Shown: piece after piece, positions 34,097 to 42,789 of the stretch
How positions within the stretch are numbered: position 1 is the stretch's first letter
Layout: the number at the start of each line of letters is the position of its first letter
Origin: Candidatus Woesearchaeota archaeon
GTDB taxonomy: Archaea > Nanobdellota > Nanobdellia > Woesearchaeales > JACPBO01
Length of the DNA stretch: 64,000 nt
Direction: 5' to 3'
Assembly: GCA_030651135.1 (NCBI GenBank)
Contig: JAUSCS010000006.1
Location: 380,851-444,850 of the forward strand
The notes under the pieces: generated by a model
Seen by the model: the letters and a program-made list of their open reading frames with translations, nothing else
Told to the model about the DNA's origin: nothing
Database searches by the model: none
Translations under genes and position numbers: made by a program

Positions 34097-34379
34097 ATTT
34101 TAGCAGCTCTTTAAGCTCAGGCTGATCAAAATGGTAAATATCCGGAATATTCATGGAAATGATGCGTTTTTGCATGTATTCTTCAGGAAAGCGTTTAGCT
34201 ATCTCAGATCTTTGGGCGTCTTCCATAGTCACTACAATATCAGCCCATTGAATCTGCTTTTTTGTTACTGGATTTTCATTATACAATCCAGCGGATTTAG
34301 TCTGGAACCTGTCTTTGAAAAGACGTTCAGCAGTTTTGCTTCGATTTTGGTTTTGGTTGCAGATGAAAAGGATGTTCAT
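34059..34379 (-). CDS. low-molecular-weight tyrosine-phosphatase-like protein
   Basis: 106 residues from MNILFICNQNQNRSKTAERL. CNQNQNRS matches the CX5R(S/T) phosphate loop. VVTMEDAQRSEIAKRFPEEY and MNIPDIYHFDQPELKELL follow the small predicted phosphatase family, which is shorter than classical LMW-PTP. Target unknown. Confidence 0.75.
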   Translation of the reverse strand: MNILFICNQNQNRSKTAERLFKDRFQTKSAGLYNENPVTKKQIQWADIVVTMEDAQRSEIAKRFPEEYMQKRIISMNIPDIYHFDQPELKELLKSKLDESILQTVQ

Positions 34380-34489
34380 GGTATAAAGGTTATTTGTGAT
34401 AAATATAAAGGTTACGGAAAAAGTCAGACATTGTCTGACCAACTAACATGGAATCATTGCCGGTTGCTTCTTAAGGCAGATAAAAACAG

Positions 34490-34535
34490 AAATGTTTATA
34501 TATATGACTTGATAAGTCATATATTGAGGGCGTAA
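34490..34535 (+). promoter_or_regulatory. promoter and palindromic operator of TumE-like pair copy 2
   Basis: TTTATATATATGACTT precedes the ATG by about 35 nt and runs into a TATGACTT-GATA-AGTCATA inverted repeat. Position over the transcription start suggests autorepression by the downstream HVO_A0114-like protein. The copy 1 operator (ATAACCT ... AGGTTAT) has another sequence. Confidence 0.5.
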
Positions 34536-34856
34536 ATGAAGACTCTCATTGACGACCTTAACGAGTTTTACAGTGAAAAGGTAAGGCTCGTAAAGACTCT
34601 TATGAAGAGGGAATCTGTCAATGAATACCCTGAGCTTTTGAAATGGAAACTTCAAATGCTCTTTTTTGACGGAAAAGAGTGGGTAGAGATTTGCAGGATT
34701 GACAACTATCCGCATGAAATCCAAAAAGGAAGCCACATTCATGTTTACGGGAAAGAAGATGTGAAAAGAGCCGAAATGACTTTCCAAGAAGCAGATAAGG
34801 TAATAAAAGAAATTAGCGCAAGAATATTGAAAGAAAAGTTTAACGAAGATATTTAG
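34536..34856 (+). CDS. TumE-like toxin candidate (DUF6516-like), copy 2
   Basis: 106 residues. LQMLFFDGKEWVEICRIDNY and EIQKGSHIHVYGKEDVKRAE align with copy 1, including the RIDN and HxH steps. Nucleotide divergence is high, so the copies are old paralogues or separate arrivals. Four nt before its regulator gene. Confidence 0.65.
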   Translation: MKTLIDDLNEFYSEKVRLVKTLMKRESVNEYPELLKWKLQMLFFDGKEWVEICRIDNYPHEIQKGSHIHVYGKEDVKRAEMTFQEADKVIKEISARILKEKFNEDI

Positions 34857-34859
34857 GAG

Positions 34860-35231
34860 ATGATGAAGATGAACTGTGAAATCAAGATTGTTGAATCAAT
34901 AAGTAGATACACCGAACAGATTAATCAAAAAATAAAAAACAACGCTCTTGACAAGCCTGAAAGGGGACTCGTGATGACTCCTGAAACTTTCAATAAGGTA
35001 TTCAGCCCTGAAAGAATAAAGCTGTTGCAGAGAATTTACAGGAACAATGTCAAGAATATCTACCAGTTGGCTAAAGAGCTTGATAAGCCTTATGAAGTGG
35101 TGTTTAGGAATATAAAATATCTTGAAGGTATTGGCTTGATAACGATAACTGATAAAGGCAATAAGAAGATTCCCCAAATGCCTTGTAAATTGTCAATAGA
35201 CATGTTTTCTAGAGAAGCGATAGAAGCTTAA
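34860..35231 (+). CDS. HVO_A0114-like winged-helix regulator/antitoxin, copy 2
   Basis: 123 residues. MTPETFNKVFSPERIKLLQR, NIYQLAKELDKPYEVVFRNI and LEGIGLITITDKGNKKIPQM match copy 1 throughout. A GGAGATGATGAAG stretch precedes and overlaps the start. Expected antitoxin and repressor of the pair. Confidence 0.75.
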   Translation: MMKMNCEIKIVESISRYTEQINQKIKNNALDKPERGLVMTPETFNKVFSPERIKLLQRIYRNNVKNIYQLAKELDKPYEVVFRNIKYLEGIGLITITDKGNKKIPQMPCKLSIDMFSREAIEA

Positions 35232-35243
35232 GAGGCTGTTGAC

Positions 35244-35360
35244 ATGATGCTAAGAGAGATTGCTGTTTCGGAAAGGCCTCGTGAAAGGCTGGTTTGCAAT
35301 AGTGTTAATATCTTGAGCGATGCTGAGTTATTGGCTGTTATTCTTCCTGCGCTTCTTTAA
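35244..35360 (+). pseudogene. RadC N-terminal fragment
   Basis: 38 residues: MMLREIAVSERPRERLVCNS then VNILSDAELLAVILPALL and a stop. ERPRERL and LSDAELLAVIL are the N-terminal helix-hairpin-helix signature of RadC/JAB proteins, normally about 220 residues. The catalytic JAB domain is missing because the convergent HEPN gene begins here. A truncated relic of a mobile-associated gene. Confidence 0.75.
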
Positions 35361-35751
35361 AATCATCAATATAATGCTTTGCCATCTTCCCGCTCAGATA
35401 GAAATAATAGACCAAGGCGAAAAAGGTCTTTTTATGGACTCCGATTTCAGATTTAACCTTTAATCCCAATTTGGCTAGTAAAGCTCCTGCAATGTAAAAC
35501 ATTGAATAATAGGAACTGTTGATTATCCATAAATAAGACTCAAAATCATCATTAATAAAATCAAACTCAGCCTTAACAGCACCATCAGAAGAAACCTTAT
35601 TCAGTATTTTTGCAGTGTTCAGGGAAGTCAAGGCATTCTCAACATAAAAATCAACCAATTTCTTGTTCTTTTCATCTTTTACAATTTCATCATCATTCCT
35701 TAGCCTAGCAACTTCTTTCTTAATCTCCTCCAGTCTTTTATCATCTAACAT
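35338..35751 (-). CDS. HEPN-domain protein
   Basis: About 137 residues from MLDDKRLEEIKKEVARLRND. NALTSLNTAKILNKV, SYLWIINSSYYSMFYIAGAL and GVHKKTFFALVYYF are HEPN helices; the canonical Rx4-6H is not evident. It overlaps the nucleotidyltransferase gene by 11 nt. HEPN/MNT pairs act as toxin and antitoxin, with the MNT protein modifying the HEPN ribonuclease. A GTG three codons earlier is a possible start. Confidence 0.75.
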   Translation of the reverse strand: MLDDKRLEEIKKEVARLRNDDEIVKDEKNKKLVDFYVENALTSLNTAKILNKVSSDGAVKAEFDFINDDFESYLWIINSSYYSMFYIAGALLAKLGLKVKSEIGVHKKTFFALVYYFYLSGKMAKHYIDDFKEAQEE

Positions 35752-36340
35752 CTCTCTCACCTAAAAGCGCATAGTATTGCTCAGCCCCGTATAACATCAC
35801 ATGATTATTAAACGTTTCATTAACAACATTCATTTCATCCCTTTTGCTAAGCATCTCTTTAAAACTTTCTTCACCAATAATGCTGATATGAAACTTTTTA
35901 TTCAAAACCGATAATCCGGACTTTAATTCTCTTTCAAATTTTTCATTTTCAGAAGGCAGGATGGCCAATAAGTCAATATCGGATTTTTTAGTTTCCTTTC
36001 CAGCCGCATATGTTCCAAAAACAAGCAAAACAAAAAACTTGCCAGAGCATTTCTTAAGAAAAGTCTTAATGTGAATTTTGATTAAATCGTGCTTCTTGAA
36101 AAAATCCTCTTTCCTAATGTTCTCGATATAGGCCAAATCCCCGATATTTTTTCTGTAATTCAGCCTTAAGCCGCCCTTCTCTTCTATGAAAAATTCTTCT
36201 GCCTTTAACTTCTTCATAGAAGTATGGACTATTTTCAAATCCTTTTTAATTAATCTTGAAACTTCCCTAATCATAAAACTATCTAAAATCCTGGAAACAA
36301 ACAATTCAAGCACTTTTATTTCGGTTTTGGTGAATATCAT
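35741..36340 (-). CDS. wHTH-MNT nucleotidyltransferase (antitoxin candidate)
   Basis: 199 residues. The first 75 form a winged helix (IREVSRLIKKDLKIVHTSMK), the next part a minimal nucleotidyltransferase with VFGTYAAGKETKKSDIDLLA (GxY...Dx D). It likely AMP-modifies and blocks the HEPN partner encoded just downstream and can repress the operon. Confidence 0.8.
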   Translation of the reverse strand: MIFTKTEIKVLELFVSRILDSFMIREVSRLIKKDLKIVHTSMKKLKAEEFFIEEKGGLRLNYRKNIGDLAYIENIRKEDFFKKHDLIKIHIKTFLKKCSGKFFVLLVFGTYAAGKETKKSDIDLLAILPSENEKFERELKSGLSVLNKKFHISIIGEESFKEMLSKRDEMNVVNETFNNHVMLYGAEQYYALLGERDVR

Positions 36341-36395
36341 TGTTGTATTTATATACTACAGATGTTGTATTTTAGTACTACAATATAAATCTTTT
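36340..36395 (-). promoter_or_regulatory. tandem operator-like repeats upstream of MNT/HEPN pair
   Basis: Two imperfect palindromes in tandem, TTGTATTTATATACTACA and TTGTATTTTAGTACTACA, lie between the MNT start and position 36395. Each contains TGTA/TACA arms. They cover the TATA region, fitting autoregulation by the N-terminal winged helix of the MNT protein. Confidence 0.55.
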
Positions 36396-36417
36396 GATTT
36401 CAGATGCACAAGCCAAA

Positions 36418-38625
36418 CTATTCTTCATACTCCTTATCAGCAACTTCCCTGATCTTCTTCGCTTTCTCAGGCCCGATCTTCTCAACATCCTGCAGATCAT
36501 CTTCAGAAGCATTTACAATGCTCTTCACAGTCTTGAAATGCTTCAGCAAAGGCTTGGCCAGTCCTGATCCAATTCCAGGAAGAGATGAAACAACATACTC
36601 CTGCTGCTCTTTCAGTGTCAATGGCTTCTTTGATCCGTGCATTGAGAAATCGCTTCCAGTCTCTTCCTGCTCACGTCCAGCAATCATCTTCAAGAACAAA
36701 GCAGTCTCCTTGAAATTACGCGTAAACAATATCGGAATCCCGTAAGAAACAGCAATGGTTGCAAGCATCCCTCTTATGGCATTTGCATGCACATTCCTTA
36801 TAGAATAAATATCCTCAGTTCCTTCAACAACAACAAGCGGCCTTTCATAATTCTGCTTCAGATCCTTCAGCTGCTCCAGTAATCTTCCGTCAATTATTGA
36901 ATTCACAAAATCTTCAACATTTTTAAATTCCACCGCGCATCTTGAGCTCAACAAATAATCTGCAGTTTCAAGCTTCTCAAGCTTAAGATCGACATTTAAG
37001 TCAACCAATTCTTTTATAACCCCGGAACCCTTTTCCCTGTAATCAGCGTATATCCTTATTTTTTCCATTTTAACAAAATTATTAAGCGGCTTCTCCTGCC
37101 GAAGCACAAAGCTTATCTTTTCTTTGATGTTATTTAAATGCTTGTACATTTTTTTCTCTTTATGATGTGCGCTCCACCTGTAAGCTTCATCCCTTGTATC
37201 AGCAGTCATCAGCATCACAACCTTTCCTTTCTCTAATCTTCCGGTTCGTCCCTTCCTTTGTATTGTTCTTATAGCAGAAGGAATCGGCTCGTAAAAGATA
37301 ACCAGATTTACAGATGGCACATCTAATCCTTCCTCGCCAATTGAGGTCGAAATAAGCAAATTAAACTCATCATTCCTAAACTCATCCATTATCTTCTTCT
37401 GCTCTTTCTGCGTCAATCCAGTATCGCCTTTCTTCAGTTGCCCTACAAATATTTTCGCTTTAACACCTTCAATTTTGTTCAATTTATAAGCAATGTCAAC
37501 AGCATTATCTCTGTATTGGTTAAACACAATTATTTTTATGCCAGCCTCATCTTTAACTTCTTTCTGAACAATCTTCTGCAATTCAATTAATTTAGGATGC
37601 TCAACCTGCTCGTCATAAAGCTTCTGCGCTTTAAATAATGCGCTCTTAAAATCCTCGTCTTTCACAATGTTCTTGATCGCCTTTGTTTTTCCCGCTTTCT
37701 CTTCTTCAAGCAGCTTTTCAAAATATTTGTGCAACGTAATTATTCCCTGTGTTTCCAAAAGCTCAAGAGCATGATAAATCTTCATAATTTCAGCTAAAAC
37801 AGATATTGCAGTCAGAACAACAAAATCCTTGTCTCCGGAAAGCATCCTTCCCCTGAGTTCGCCCTGCAGCATAATCAAATCCTTTTTACTTACAAACCTT
37901 AACTCTGTTCTCCTCAATATGCCCCATTTCTTCAGATTCTTCAATCTTTCATCAAGAAAATGCTGCAGATATTTCTGCACTTCCTTGAATGGCGGAGGCA
38001 GTTCCACTTTAACCCAGTCAATCTTAACTTCCTGTATGTACGGCTTCACATCCTCGCTTTCATTTGTCCTTACTTCAATCTCTTCTATAAACAGATTTTT
38101 GCAGACTTCTTCTATTTTCGCCAAATCACTTCCTGGAGAAGCAGTCAATGCCAATATTCTGGGATATTTTGCCAATTTATTGTACATCTTTGCAATAAAA
38201 ACATAAGCATAATCACCAACAGCGCGGTGCGCTTCATCAACTCCCAGCAGAGAAACTTCAGATAAATCGATCTTGCTGGAAATCACATCATTTTCCAGCC
38301 CTTGCGGAGTGGAAAAAATGATTTTTGCATTCTTCCACAGCTCTGCCCTTTTTTCAGGAGCTACAAAGCCAGTAAAAACAGCCATCTTCTCCTTCTCAAT
38401 CTCAAAATGCTTCTCAAAAACAGAAAGATACTGGTCAATAAGAGGCCGAGTAGGGCCAATAAACAATATTTTAGAATTTGGAAACTGCGTTAATCTGTGC
38501 GCAGCCAGCATCAGAAATATATTTGTCTTGCCCATTCCAGTCGGCAGCACAACTAATGTATTCTTCCTCGATGCTGTTGCAAAAATAGTCTCCTGATAGA
38601 GCCTGGGAACAAAGTCTTTTATCAT
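36418..38625 (-). CDS. hef: Hef-type helicase-nuclease (XPF/FANCM family)
   Basis: 735 residues. Helicase part: [17 protein letters not shown] (Walker A), [11 protein letters not shown] (DEAH), LALTASPGS, and [16 protein letters not shown] (motif VI). ERCC4 nuclease part: [37 protein letters not shown]-terminal helix-hairpin-helix: [20 protein letters not shown]. It acts on stalled forks. The nuclease motif reads EFK instead of ERK, so Arg is replaced by Phe. It overlaps RibA by 4 nt. Confidence 0.93.
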   Translation of the reverse strand: MIKDFVPRLYQETIFATASRKNTLVVLPTGMGKTNIFLMLAAHRLTQFPNSKILFIGPTRPLIDQYLSVFEKHFEIEKEKMAVFTGFVAPEKRAELWKNAKIIFSTPQGLENDVISSKIDLSEVSLLGVDEAHRAVGDYAYVFIAKMYNKLAKYPRILALTASPGSDLAKIEEVCKNLFIEEIEVRTNESEDVKPYIQEVKIDWVKVELPPPFKEVQKYLQHFLDERLKNLKKWGILRRTELRFVSKKDLIMLQGELRGRMLSGDKDFVVLTAISVLAEIMKIYHALELLETQGIITLHKYFEKLLEEEKAGKTKAIKNIVKDEDFKSALFKAQKLYDEQVEHPKLIELQKIVQKEVKDEAGIKIIVFNQYRDNAVDIAYKLNKIEGVKAKIFVGQLKKGDTGLTQKEQKKIMDEFRNDEFNLLISTSIGEEGLDVPSVNLVIFYEPIPSAIRTIQRKGRTGRLEKGKVVMLMTADTRDEAYRWSAHHKEKKMYKHLNNIKEKISFVLRQEKPLNNFVKMEKIRIYADYREKGSGVIKELVDLNVDLKLEKLETADYLLSSRCAVEFKNVEDFVNSIIDGRLLEQLKDLKQNYERPLVVVEGTEDIYSIRNVHANAIRGMLATIAVSYGIPILFTRNFKETALFLKMIAGREQEETGSDFSMHGSKKPLTLKEQQEYVVSSLPGIGSGLAKPLLKHFKTVKSIVNASEDDLQDVEKIGPEKAKKIREVADKEYEE

Positions 38626-39227
38626 TTTACAACTCCAACATCCTCGATCAAATGCCCTAGTTTTTCTTTTTTAGCTTTAAGGTATTTCTCATTGTTTTTA
38701 TTCGGCTTGATCAATAAAGGAATCCTATCAACAACCTTCAATCCATACTTCTCCAATCCTTTTATTTTGTGCGGATTATTTGTTAATAGCCTTATTGTTC
38801 TCAAGCCAAGATCAGCCAATATCTGCGCCCCGATTGTATAATCTCTTTCATCTGCCTTAAACCCAAGATTCTCATTCGCTTCAACAGTGTCCATTCCCTT
38901 ATCCTGCAGTGCATAGGCTTTGATCTTATTCAATAATCCAATTCCTCTTCCTTCCTGACGAAGATAAAGCAGCACTCCGCCTTTTTCAGCTATGATCGAA
39001 AGCGCTTTCTCAAGCTGCTCTCCGCAGTCGCATCTTAAGCTTTTAAAAACATCTCCGGTAATGCACTGCGAATGCACTCTTACAATAACGTCTTTTTTAT
39101 TCGCAACATCGCCTTTTACCAGCGCAATATGATGATCTTTTCTTTTTGTTTCATAAACTATTATTTTGAACACGCCATATTTTGTTGAAAGCTTTGCCTC
39201 AGCCTTTTTTATTATCAAGCTCCCCAT
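38622..39227 (-). CDS. ribA: GTP cyclohydrolase II (RibA)
   Basis: 201 residues. [20 protein letters not shown] supplies the zinc cysteines, [12 protein letters not shown] the catalytic loop, [20 protein letters not shown] the C-terminal signature. It opens the GTP ring in riboflavin synthesis. Bacterial-type enzyme; many archaea use ArfA instead, so it may be acquired. No other rib gene is adjacent. Confidence 0.93.
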   Translation of the reverse strand: MGSLIIKKAEAKLSTKYGVFKIIVYETKRKDHHIALVKGDVANKKDVIVRVHSQCITGDVFKSLRCDCGEQLEKALSIIAEKGGVLLYLRQEGRGIGLLNKIKAYALQDKGMDTVEANENLGFKADERDYTIGAQILADLGLRTIRLLTNNPHKIKGLEKYGLKVVDRIPLLIKPNKNNEKYLKAKKEKLGHLIEDVGVVK

Positions 39228-39300
39228 TTTAAGAAGTAATTAAAGTCCATTTAAATAGTTTATGAGCAAATTTATAAATAAGTAAGCTATCCTCTAACAT

Positions 39301-40008
39301 ATGGTCTTAATAAAATGTCGGAAATTTTCCACCAGTTTAAAACTGGTGGCTGAGAGCCAATCTCCATTCAGATTGTGTAAAATTTCTGAGCATGCTCAAG
39401 AACCACCATAATGCTGTAAATGACGGCAACATTCCACCCATCTCTGCTGGGTGGTTCTTGACAGAAGCAAAAACAAAAGAAGAAATGCTGCAAGTCATTT
39501 TTCTGAGAAGAAAAGTGCTTGTTTCTGAAAATAGATATTCAATACTGAAATCAGAGCCTGATAAATATGATCTTACTTCAAAAATCTATGTCGCTAAACA
39601 AGGCAATAAAGTGATTGGAACTGCCAGAGTAAGAAAAGAAGGGAACATTTACAGGATACAAAGAATGGCCGTATGTAAAAATTACAGGAAAAAAGGTATG
39701 GGAATAAGAATAATCAAAAAAATTCTTAAAGATTTTATAAACAAAAGAATCTATTTGATGAGTCCCAAGTCATCTGTTTCGTTTTATGAACAATTCGGCT
39801 TTAAAAATGTCAGAATTTTCCATCCAGTCTTTGACTGGTGGCAGAAAGCCAACCTTTTTGTATGTGGAAAATTCTGAGCATGCTCAAAAACCACCTGATG
39901 CGATGGAACGTAGCTACATGCCACCCATCTATGATGGGTGGTTTTTGACAAACCAAGAAGACACAAAAAGGAAAACATCAAACTTATTACAGGCTGCAAA
40001 ACTTTTAG
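39301..40008 (+). CDS. GNAT acetyltransferase interrupted by two intron-like elements
   Basis: A TATA box TTTATAAATA (39271-39280) stands 26 nt before ATG 39301, the leaderless distance. Exon 1 (39301-39315) encodes MVLIK; copy B follows; exon 2 (39461-39807) encodes TEAKTKEEMLQVIFLRRKVL through the acetyl-CoA motif YRKKGMGIRIIKKIL to FYEQFGFK; copy C follows; exon 3 (39948-40008) gives QTKKTQKGKHQTYYRLQNF and a TAG that overlaps the convergent gene's stop. The exons sum to 423 nt, exactly 141 codons. Without removal, stops and frame changes break the protein. Boundaries may shift 1-2 nt. Confidence 0.7.
39316..39463 (+). repeat. two-hairpin intron-like element, copy B
   Basis: TGTCGGAAATTTT pairs with AAAATTTCTGA (one G-T wobble), holding inside it ACCAG-tttaaaa-CTGGT and GGC-TGAGA-GCC. 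After GAGCATGCTC, hairpin 2 is TCAAGAACCACC with GGTGGTTCTTGA: compared with copies A and C, A-T has become G-C on both strands, a compensatory change. Inner hairpin CCACCCA/TGGGTGG. 145 nt between inferred excision points; read-through meets TAA within the element. Confidence 0.8.
39808..39950 (+). repeat. two-hairpin intron-like element, copy C
   Basis: Best preserved copy. TCAGAATTTTCCA pairs perfectly with TGGAAAATTCTGA, with CCAG/CTGG and TGGC-AGAAA-GCCA inside. The GCATGC linker follows, then TCAAAAACCACC with GGTGGTTTTTGA, which can alternatively be displaced by the local hairpin CCACCCATC-TAT-GATGGGTGG. Preceded by AAAAA. 140 nt between inferred excision points, so it shifts frame unless removed. 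Confidence 0.8.
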
Positions 40009-40562
40009 TAATCATGCCCTGGCGCCAGTATCTTGAAATTATACCCAAGCAATTTCACAAGCGATTTCTTGATCTTAGACGGCACAGAAGTCGGCAGATC
40101 AGTTCTGCCAAGCATCTTCTTATTGAACAATGTATCGCCTGTAAACAAAACAAACTGCTTCGGATAAAACAAGCATATTGATCCGCGTGTATGCCCTGGT
40201 GTTTCAATTATTTGAAAAAGCTCATCAGAAACAGCAGCTTTTAATTCAACATTAAACTTCTGCACCATATCATCATCCAATATTGCCGCTTTTTTATCTC
40301 TATTAAAATCCTCAATCTCAGCAGCACCGGCAAAAAACTCTGCATTCGCAAACAAATCAAAATTCCCGATATGATCGTAATGCAAATGAGTAAAATAAAC
40401 CTTCTTCACCTCATCTAAAGGCACAACTTTATCCAGAAATCTCAACAACTCACTTCTCTGGCTTCTGGGTCCTGTATCAACCACAATCTTCTCATTCTCA
40501 AGAAGATAAACATTCGAGTCAACACTTAGCTTATACACATTCTCGCAAATCTTAACAATCAT
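40005..40562 (-). CDS. metallo-beta-lactamase-fold hydrolase
   Basis: 185 residues. VDTGPRSQRSELLRFL, THLHYDHIGNFDLF (HxHxDH), ETPGHTRGSICLFYP, FTGDTLF and the last APGHDY provide the metal ligands of the glyoxalase II-like family. Substrate unknown. Its stop overlaps the stop of the spliced GNAT frame. Confidence 0.9.
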   Translation of the reverse strand: MIVKICENVYKLSVDSNVYLLENEKIVVDTGPRSQRSELLRFLDKVVPLDEVKKVYFTHLHYDHIGNFDLFANAEFFAGAAEIEDFNRDKKAAILDDDMVQKFNVELKAAVSDELFQIIETPGHTRGSICLFYPKQFVLFTGDTLFNKKMLGRTDLPTSVPSKIKKSLVKLLGYNFKILAPGHDY

Positions 40563-40903
40563 CTTACATATCCTTTTTCATGCGCATAATAACTTATAAT
40601 ATTTGCCAGAATAAACAGGATCAATATCGCTATCACACTCCCATATCCCCTGATAAAAACACCAAGTACAAAGCCAACCAAGAAAAATATAAATCCAAGA
40701 ACAAAAGGCACCTTTAATCTTTTTTTCCTGTAAAACCACATCCTTCCAGTCATCAGGCCGCATAAAAATACTGTTACATACTGCAGAAAAGCAGAGCCGG
40801 CAGAAGCTGAAAGATAAAATCCTGCAATAAGCACAATAATTGCAACAGTTTCAGCCCAGTCCGTATAAAAATCATACCCTTTCTTATTTTTGAATAATTT
40901 CAT
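40559..40903 (-). CDS. hypothetical four-segment membrane protein
   Basis: 114 residues, hydrophobic segments at about 15-35, 38-55, 65-85 and 88-105, with YRKKRLK between. It overlaps the MBL gene by 4 nt and abuts the S2P-like gene, so the three form one operon. Similar small membrane proteins are widespread in DPANN genomes, function unknown. Confidence 0.65.
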   Translation of the reverse strand: MKLFKNKKGYDFYTDWAETVAIIVLIAGFYLSASAGSAFLQYVTVFLCGLMTGRMWFYRKKRLKVPFVLGFIFFLVGFVLGVFIRGYGSVIAILILFILANIISYYAHEKGYVR

Positions 40904-41679
40904 TAAAACGTCTTCCTCTCAAATGTTACATAAAATATGAGCCAGCACACAGCGCCGATTAACAATGCAAAAATAAAGGAATAGACATTCAGCCAAGCGA
41001 ATAAAATCGCATAAGCAATTATGCTGGTCGCTACAAAAACATATATCAGCCGTGAAGCAAAGAAAATCCTGCTTCCTGCCAAAGGCGGAATCGGCAGCAA
41101 TTGATAAGCGCCGTAAATAAGGCCGATGAGGAATATCTGCTGTATTGCAGCTGAATTAAGATGGAACCATAAGTCTATGCTCTTCAAAATTGTGCCAAAT
41201 AATATTCCGGCAATAGGCCCTGCCAGAGATGTATGGCTGAATAAGTTTGTGTTTGGCCCGTAACGGAACTTGCCCAGCCTGTGCTGAGGCAGCATATGGA
41301 TAAAAATTCCTCCTGGAGCTAAAAACCATATATAAGGAAAAGCCGGAAAACCGCGTTTCATAGATGCGCTCATAACTATAAGAAGAAGCCCGATAAGCAG
41401 ACCGTACCACCACATTTTGTACTCTACTTTGTAGCCAAAAATCAATCCAACAATTCTATGGCCTACTTGGTTTATCAGAACTATCAGTGCAACAAGTAAT
41501 ATTGAAATAAAGAAGTTTTTCACGCCAGTCATCAGCTGAAATTCCGTGCCTGTCCCCCATTTATCGAAAGAAACTATAAAAGCAACAACCAGTATGGAGA
41601 TCATCAGCGCTTTTGTTTCTTCAGCGCTGAACTTGAAATACCTGCTTATCTTATCTCTTAAATCAACCAGTTCGCTCAT
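40903..41679 (-). CDS. degenerate site-2-protease-like (M50) membrane protein
   Basis: 258 residues, six hydrophobic segments. The position of the zinc motif HExxH reads NQVGH, so the first His and the Glu are lost. LPIPPLAGSRIFFASRL resembles the second M50 motif (NPDG), again altered. The fold seems kept while peptidase activity is likely lost; similar archaeal pseudoproteases exist. First gene of its operon. Confidence 0.65.
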   Translation of the reverse strand: MSELVDLRDKISRYFKFSAEETKALMISILVVAFIVSFDKWGTGTEFQLMTGVKNFFISILLVALIVLINQVGHRIVGLIFGYKVEYKMWWYGLLIGLLLIVMSASMKRGFPAFPYIWFLAPGGIFIHMLPQHRLGKFRYGPNTNLFSHTSLAGPIAGILFGTILKSIDLWFHLNSAAIQQIFLIGLIYGAYQLLPIPPLAGSRIFFASRLIYVFVATSIIAYAILFAWLNVYSFIFALLIGAVCWLIFYVTFERKTF

Positions 41680-41722
41680 TTCAGCATATCACTTTGGGAA
41701 ATAGTATATAAAATTTTGGATT

Positions 41723-42382
41723 TTAAGCCTTTATCAACCCAATTATTTCCTCTTCATGCCCTGCTCCGACAATCGCAACAATCTTAGCTTTAGGATCTTC
41801 AAGCATTATTTTCTTAAGATTGGCTGCCATTACTTCATTCCTTTCTGTAACAAGCACCCTATAAACATTAGGGTAATTCTTTTTCACTTCATCTGTCAGT
41901 TTCCTGATAATCTCTTTAGAAGGAACTTTATTCAGGTCAAATTCCAATTTCCTCCTCATAAAAAATCCTTTGAAAATGTCCTTTACAAAATTCCACTTCT
42001 CCTTCCAGCTTAAGCTTTTTGAGAATTTCCTCAATGTAACTTCAATATCCTGGTCAATCAAGGCAACCCTTATATTGTTCTTTTTTGCCAGCCTTATCGC
42101 AGCAACCATCTCAGACCCTGGCTGCACCCCGACAATGGCGCCAAGCTTCTTTTCAGCCCAGGCACCAAGCAAAGCAAACAAATAGCCTTTAAACCCGATC
42201 CTTCCGATGTCGCTTATGCTTACTCCTCTCTTCTCCTTCTGCAGCAATGCAAAGAAGCGCCTCCTGTCAAGCTCCAATGCAATTATGGCTGGTTTTTCAA
42301 TTTCTATTGCGTCTTTAACCTCTTTCAGGGATTCTTTTGCTATATGCGAAGTTCCTATCACTATGAGATTTTTATATGCCAT
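41723..42382 (-). CDS. TraB/PrgY-family protein
   Basis: 219 residues. VIGTSHIAKESLKEVKDAIE, IIALELDRRRFFALL, and the C-terminal IVAIVGAGHEEEIIGLI are the TraB motifs (GTSH, E.D..R, GAGH). The family is related to TIKI-type proteases. The usual C-terminal membrane part is absent. Confidence 0.88.
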   Translation of the reverse strand: MAYKNLIVIGTSHIAKESLKEVKDAIEIEKPAIIALELDRRRFFALLQKEKRGVSISDIGRIGFKGYLFALLGAWAEKKLGAIVGVQPGSEMVAAIRLAKKNNIRVALIDQDIEVTLRKFSKSLSWKEKWNFVKDIFKGFFMRRKLEFDLNKVPSKEIIRKLTDEVKKNYPNVYRVLVTERNEVMAANLKKIMLEDPKAKIVAIVGAGHEEEIIGLIKA

Positions 42383-42499
42383 TTCCTATGAAAAGCCCTT
42401 TTGTTTTATAAAGTTTCTCTTGTAGAGTAGAAAAGTTTAAATAGTTGAGTAATTTTAGAGAAAGTATAAATTTTAATTAAAAAATTGGAGGTAGATTTT

Positions 42500-42775
42500 A
42501 TGTTAAAAATGAAAAGGATTTCTGAAACATATGATATGAAAGTGTTCACCGACAGCGGCGAGTATTTTGGCGATGTTGAAGAGAGCATTCTTACACAGAC
42601 AAAAGTATTTGGATGGAGAGTCAGGGCAACTAAAAACTCATTCCTTAACAAAGTTCTGGGCAGCGCAAAGGGCGTCATAGTTCCGCATCAGCTTGTCAAA
42701 TCAATCGGCGATGTCATGATCATCAATAAAGCAGCTGTTCCAAGCTACAATCCTGAAGAGGAAGAAAAGGCGTAA
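42500..42775 (+). CDS. PRC-barrel domain protein
   Basis: 91 residues from MLKMKRISETYDMKVFTDSG, decided by GGAGGT 8 nt upstream. YFGDVEESILTQTKVFGWRV and VIVPHQLVKSIGDVMIIN fit archaeal PRC-barrel proteins, which have been linked to FtsZ-based division in haloarchaea (CdpB family). A division role here is inference. Confidence 0.75.
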   Translation: MLKMKRISETYDMKVFTDSGEYFGDVEESILTQTKVFGWRVRATKNSFLNKVLGSAKGVIVPHQLVKSIGDVMIINKAAVPSYNPEEEEKA

Positions 42776-42789
42776 ATTTAATTTCTGAT

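Noticed and set aside
39316-39463. The elements as MITE-like DNA transposons only
   Set aside because: I see no target site duplication at any copy, and the structure shows RNA-type compensatory changes; not excluded as a mode of spread, but it does not explain exact frame restoration.
39392-39877. GNAT gene as a simple 161-residue ORF starting inside copy B and ending inside copy C
   Set aside because: Its first 24 and last 22 residues come from the repeat element, which also occurs in non-coding rRNA; no promoter or ribosome binding site fits the internal ATG, whereas ATG 39301 has a TATA box at leaderless distance.
39808-39950. Translational bypass element
   Set aside because: A copy also lies in the 16S gene, which is not translated, so ribosome hopping cannot explain all copies.
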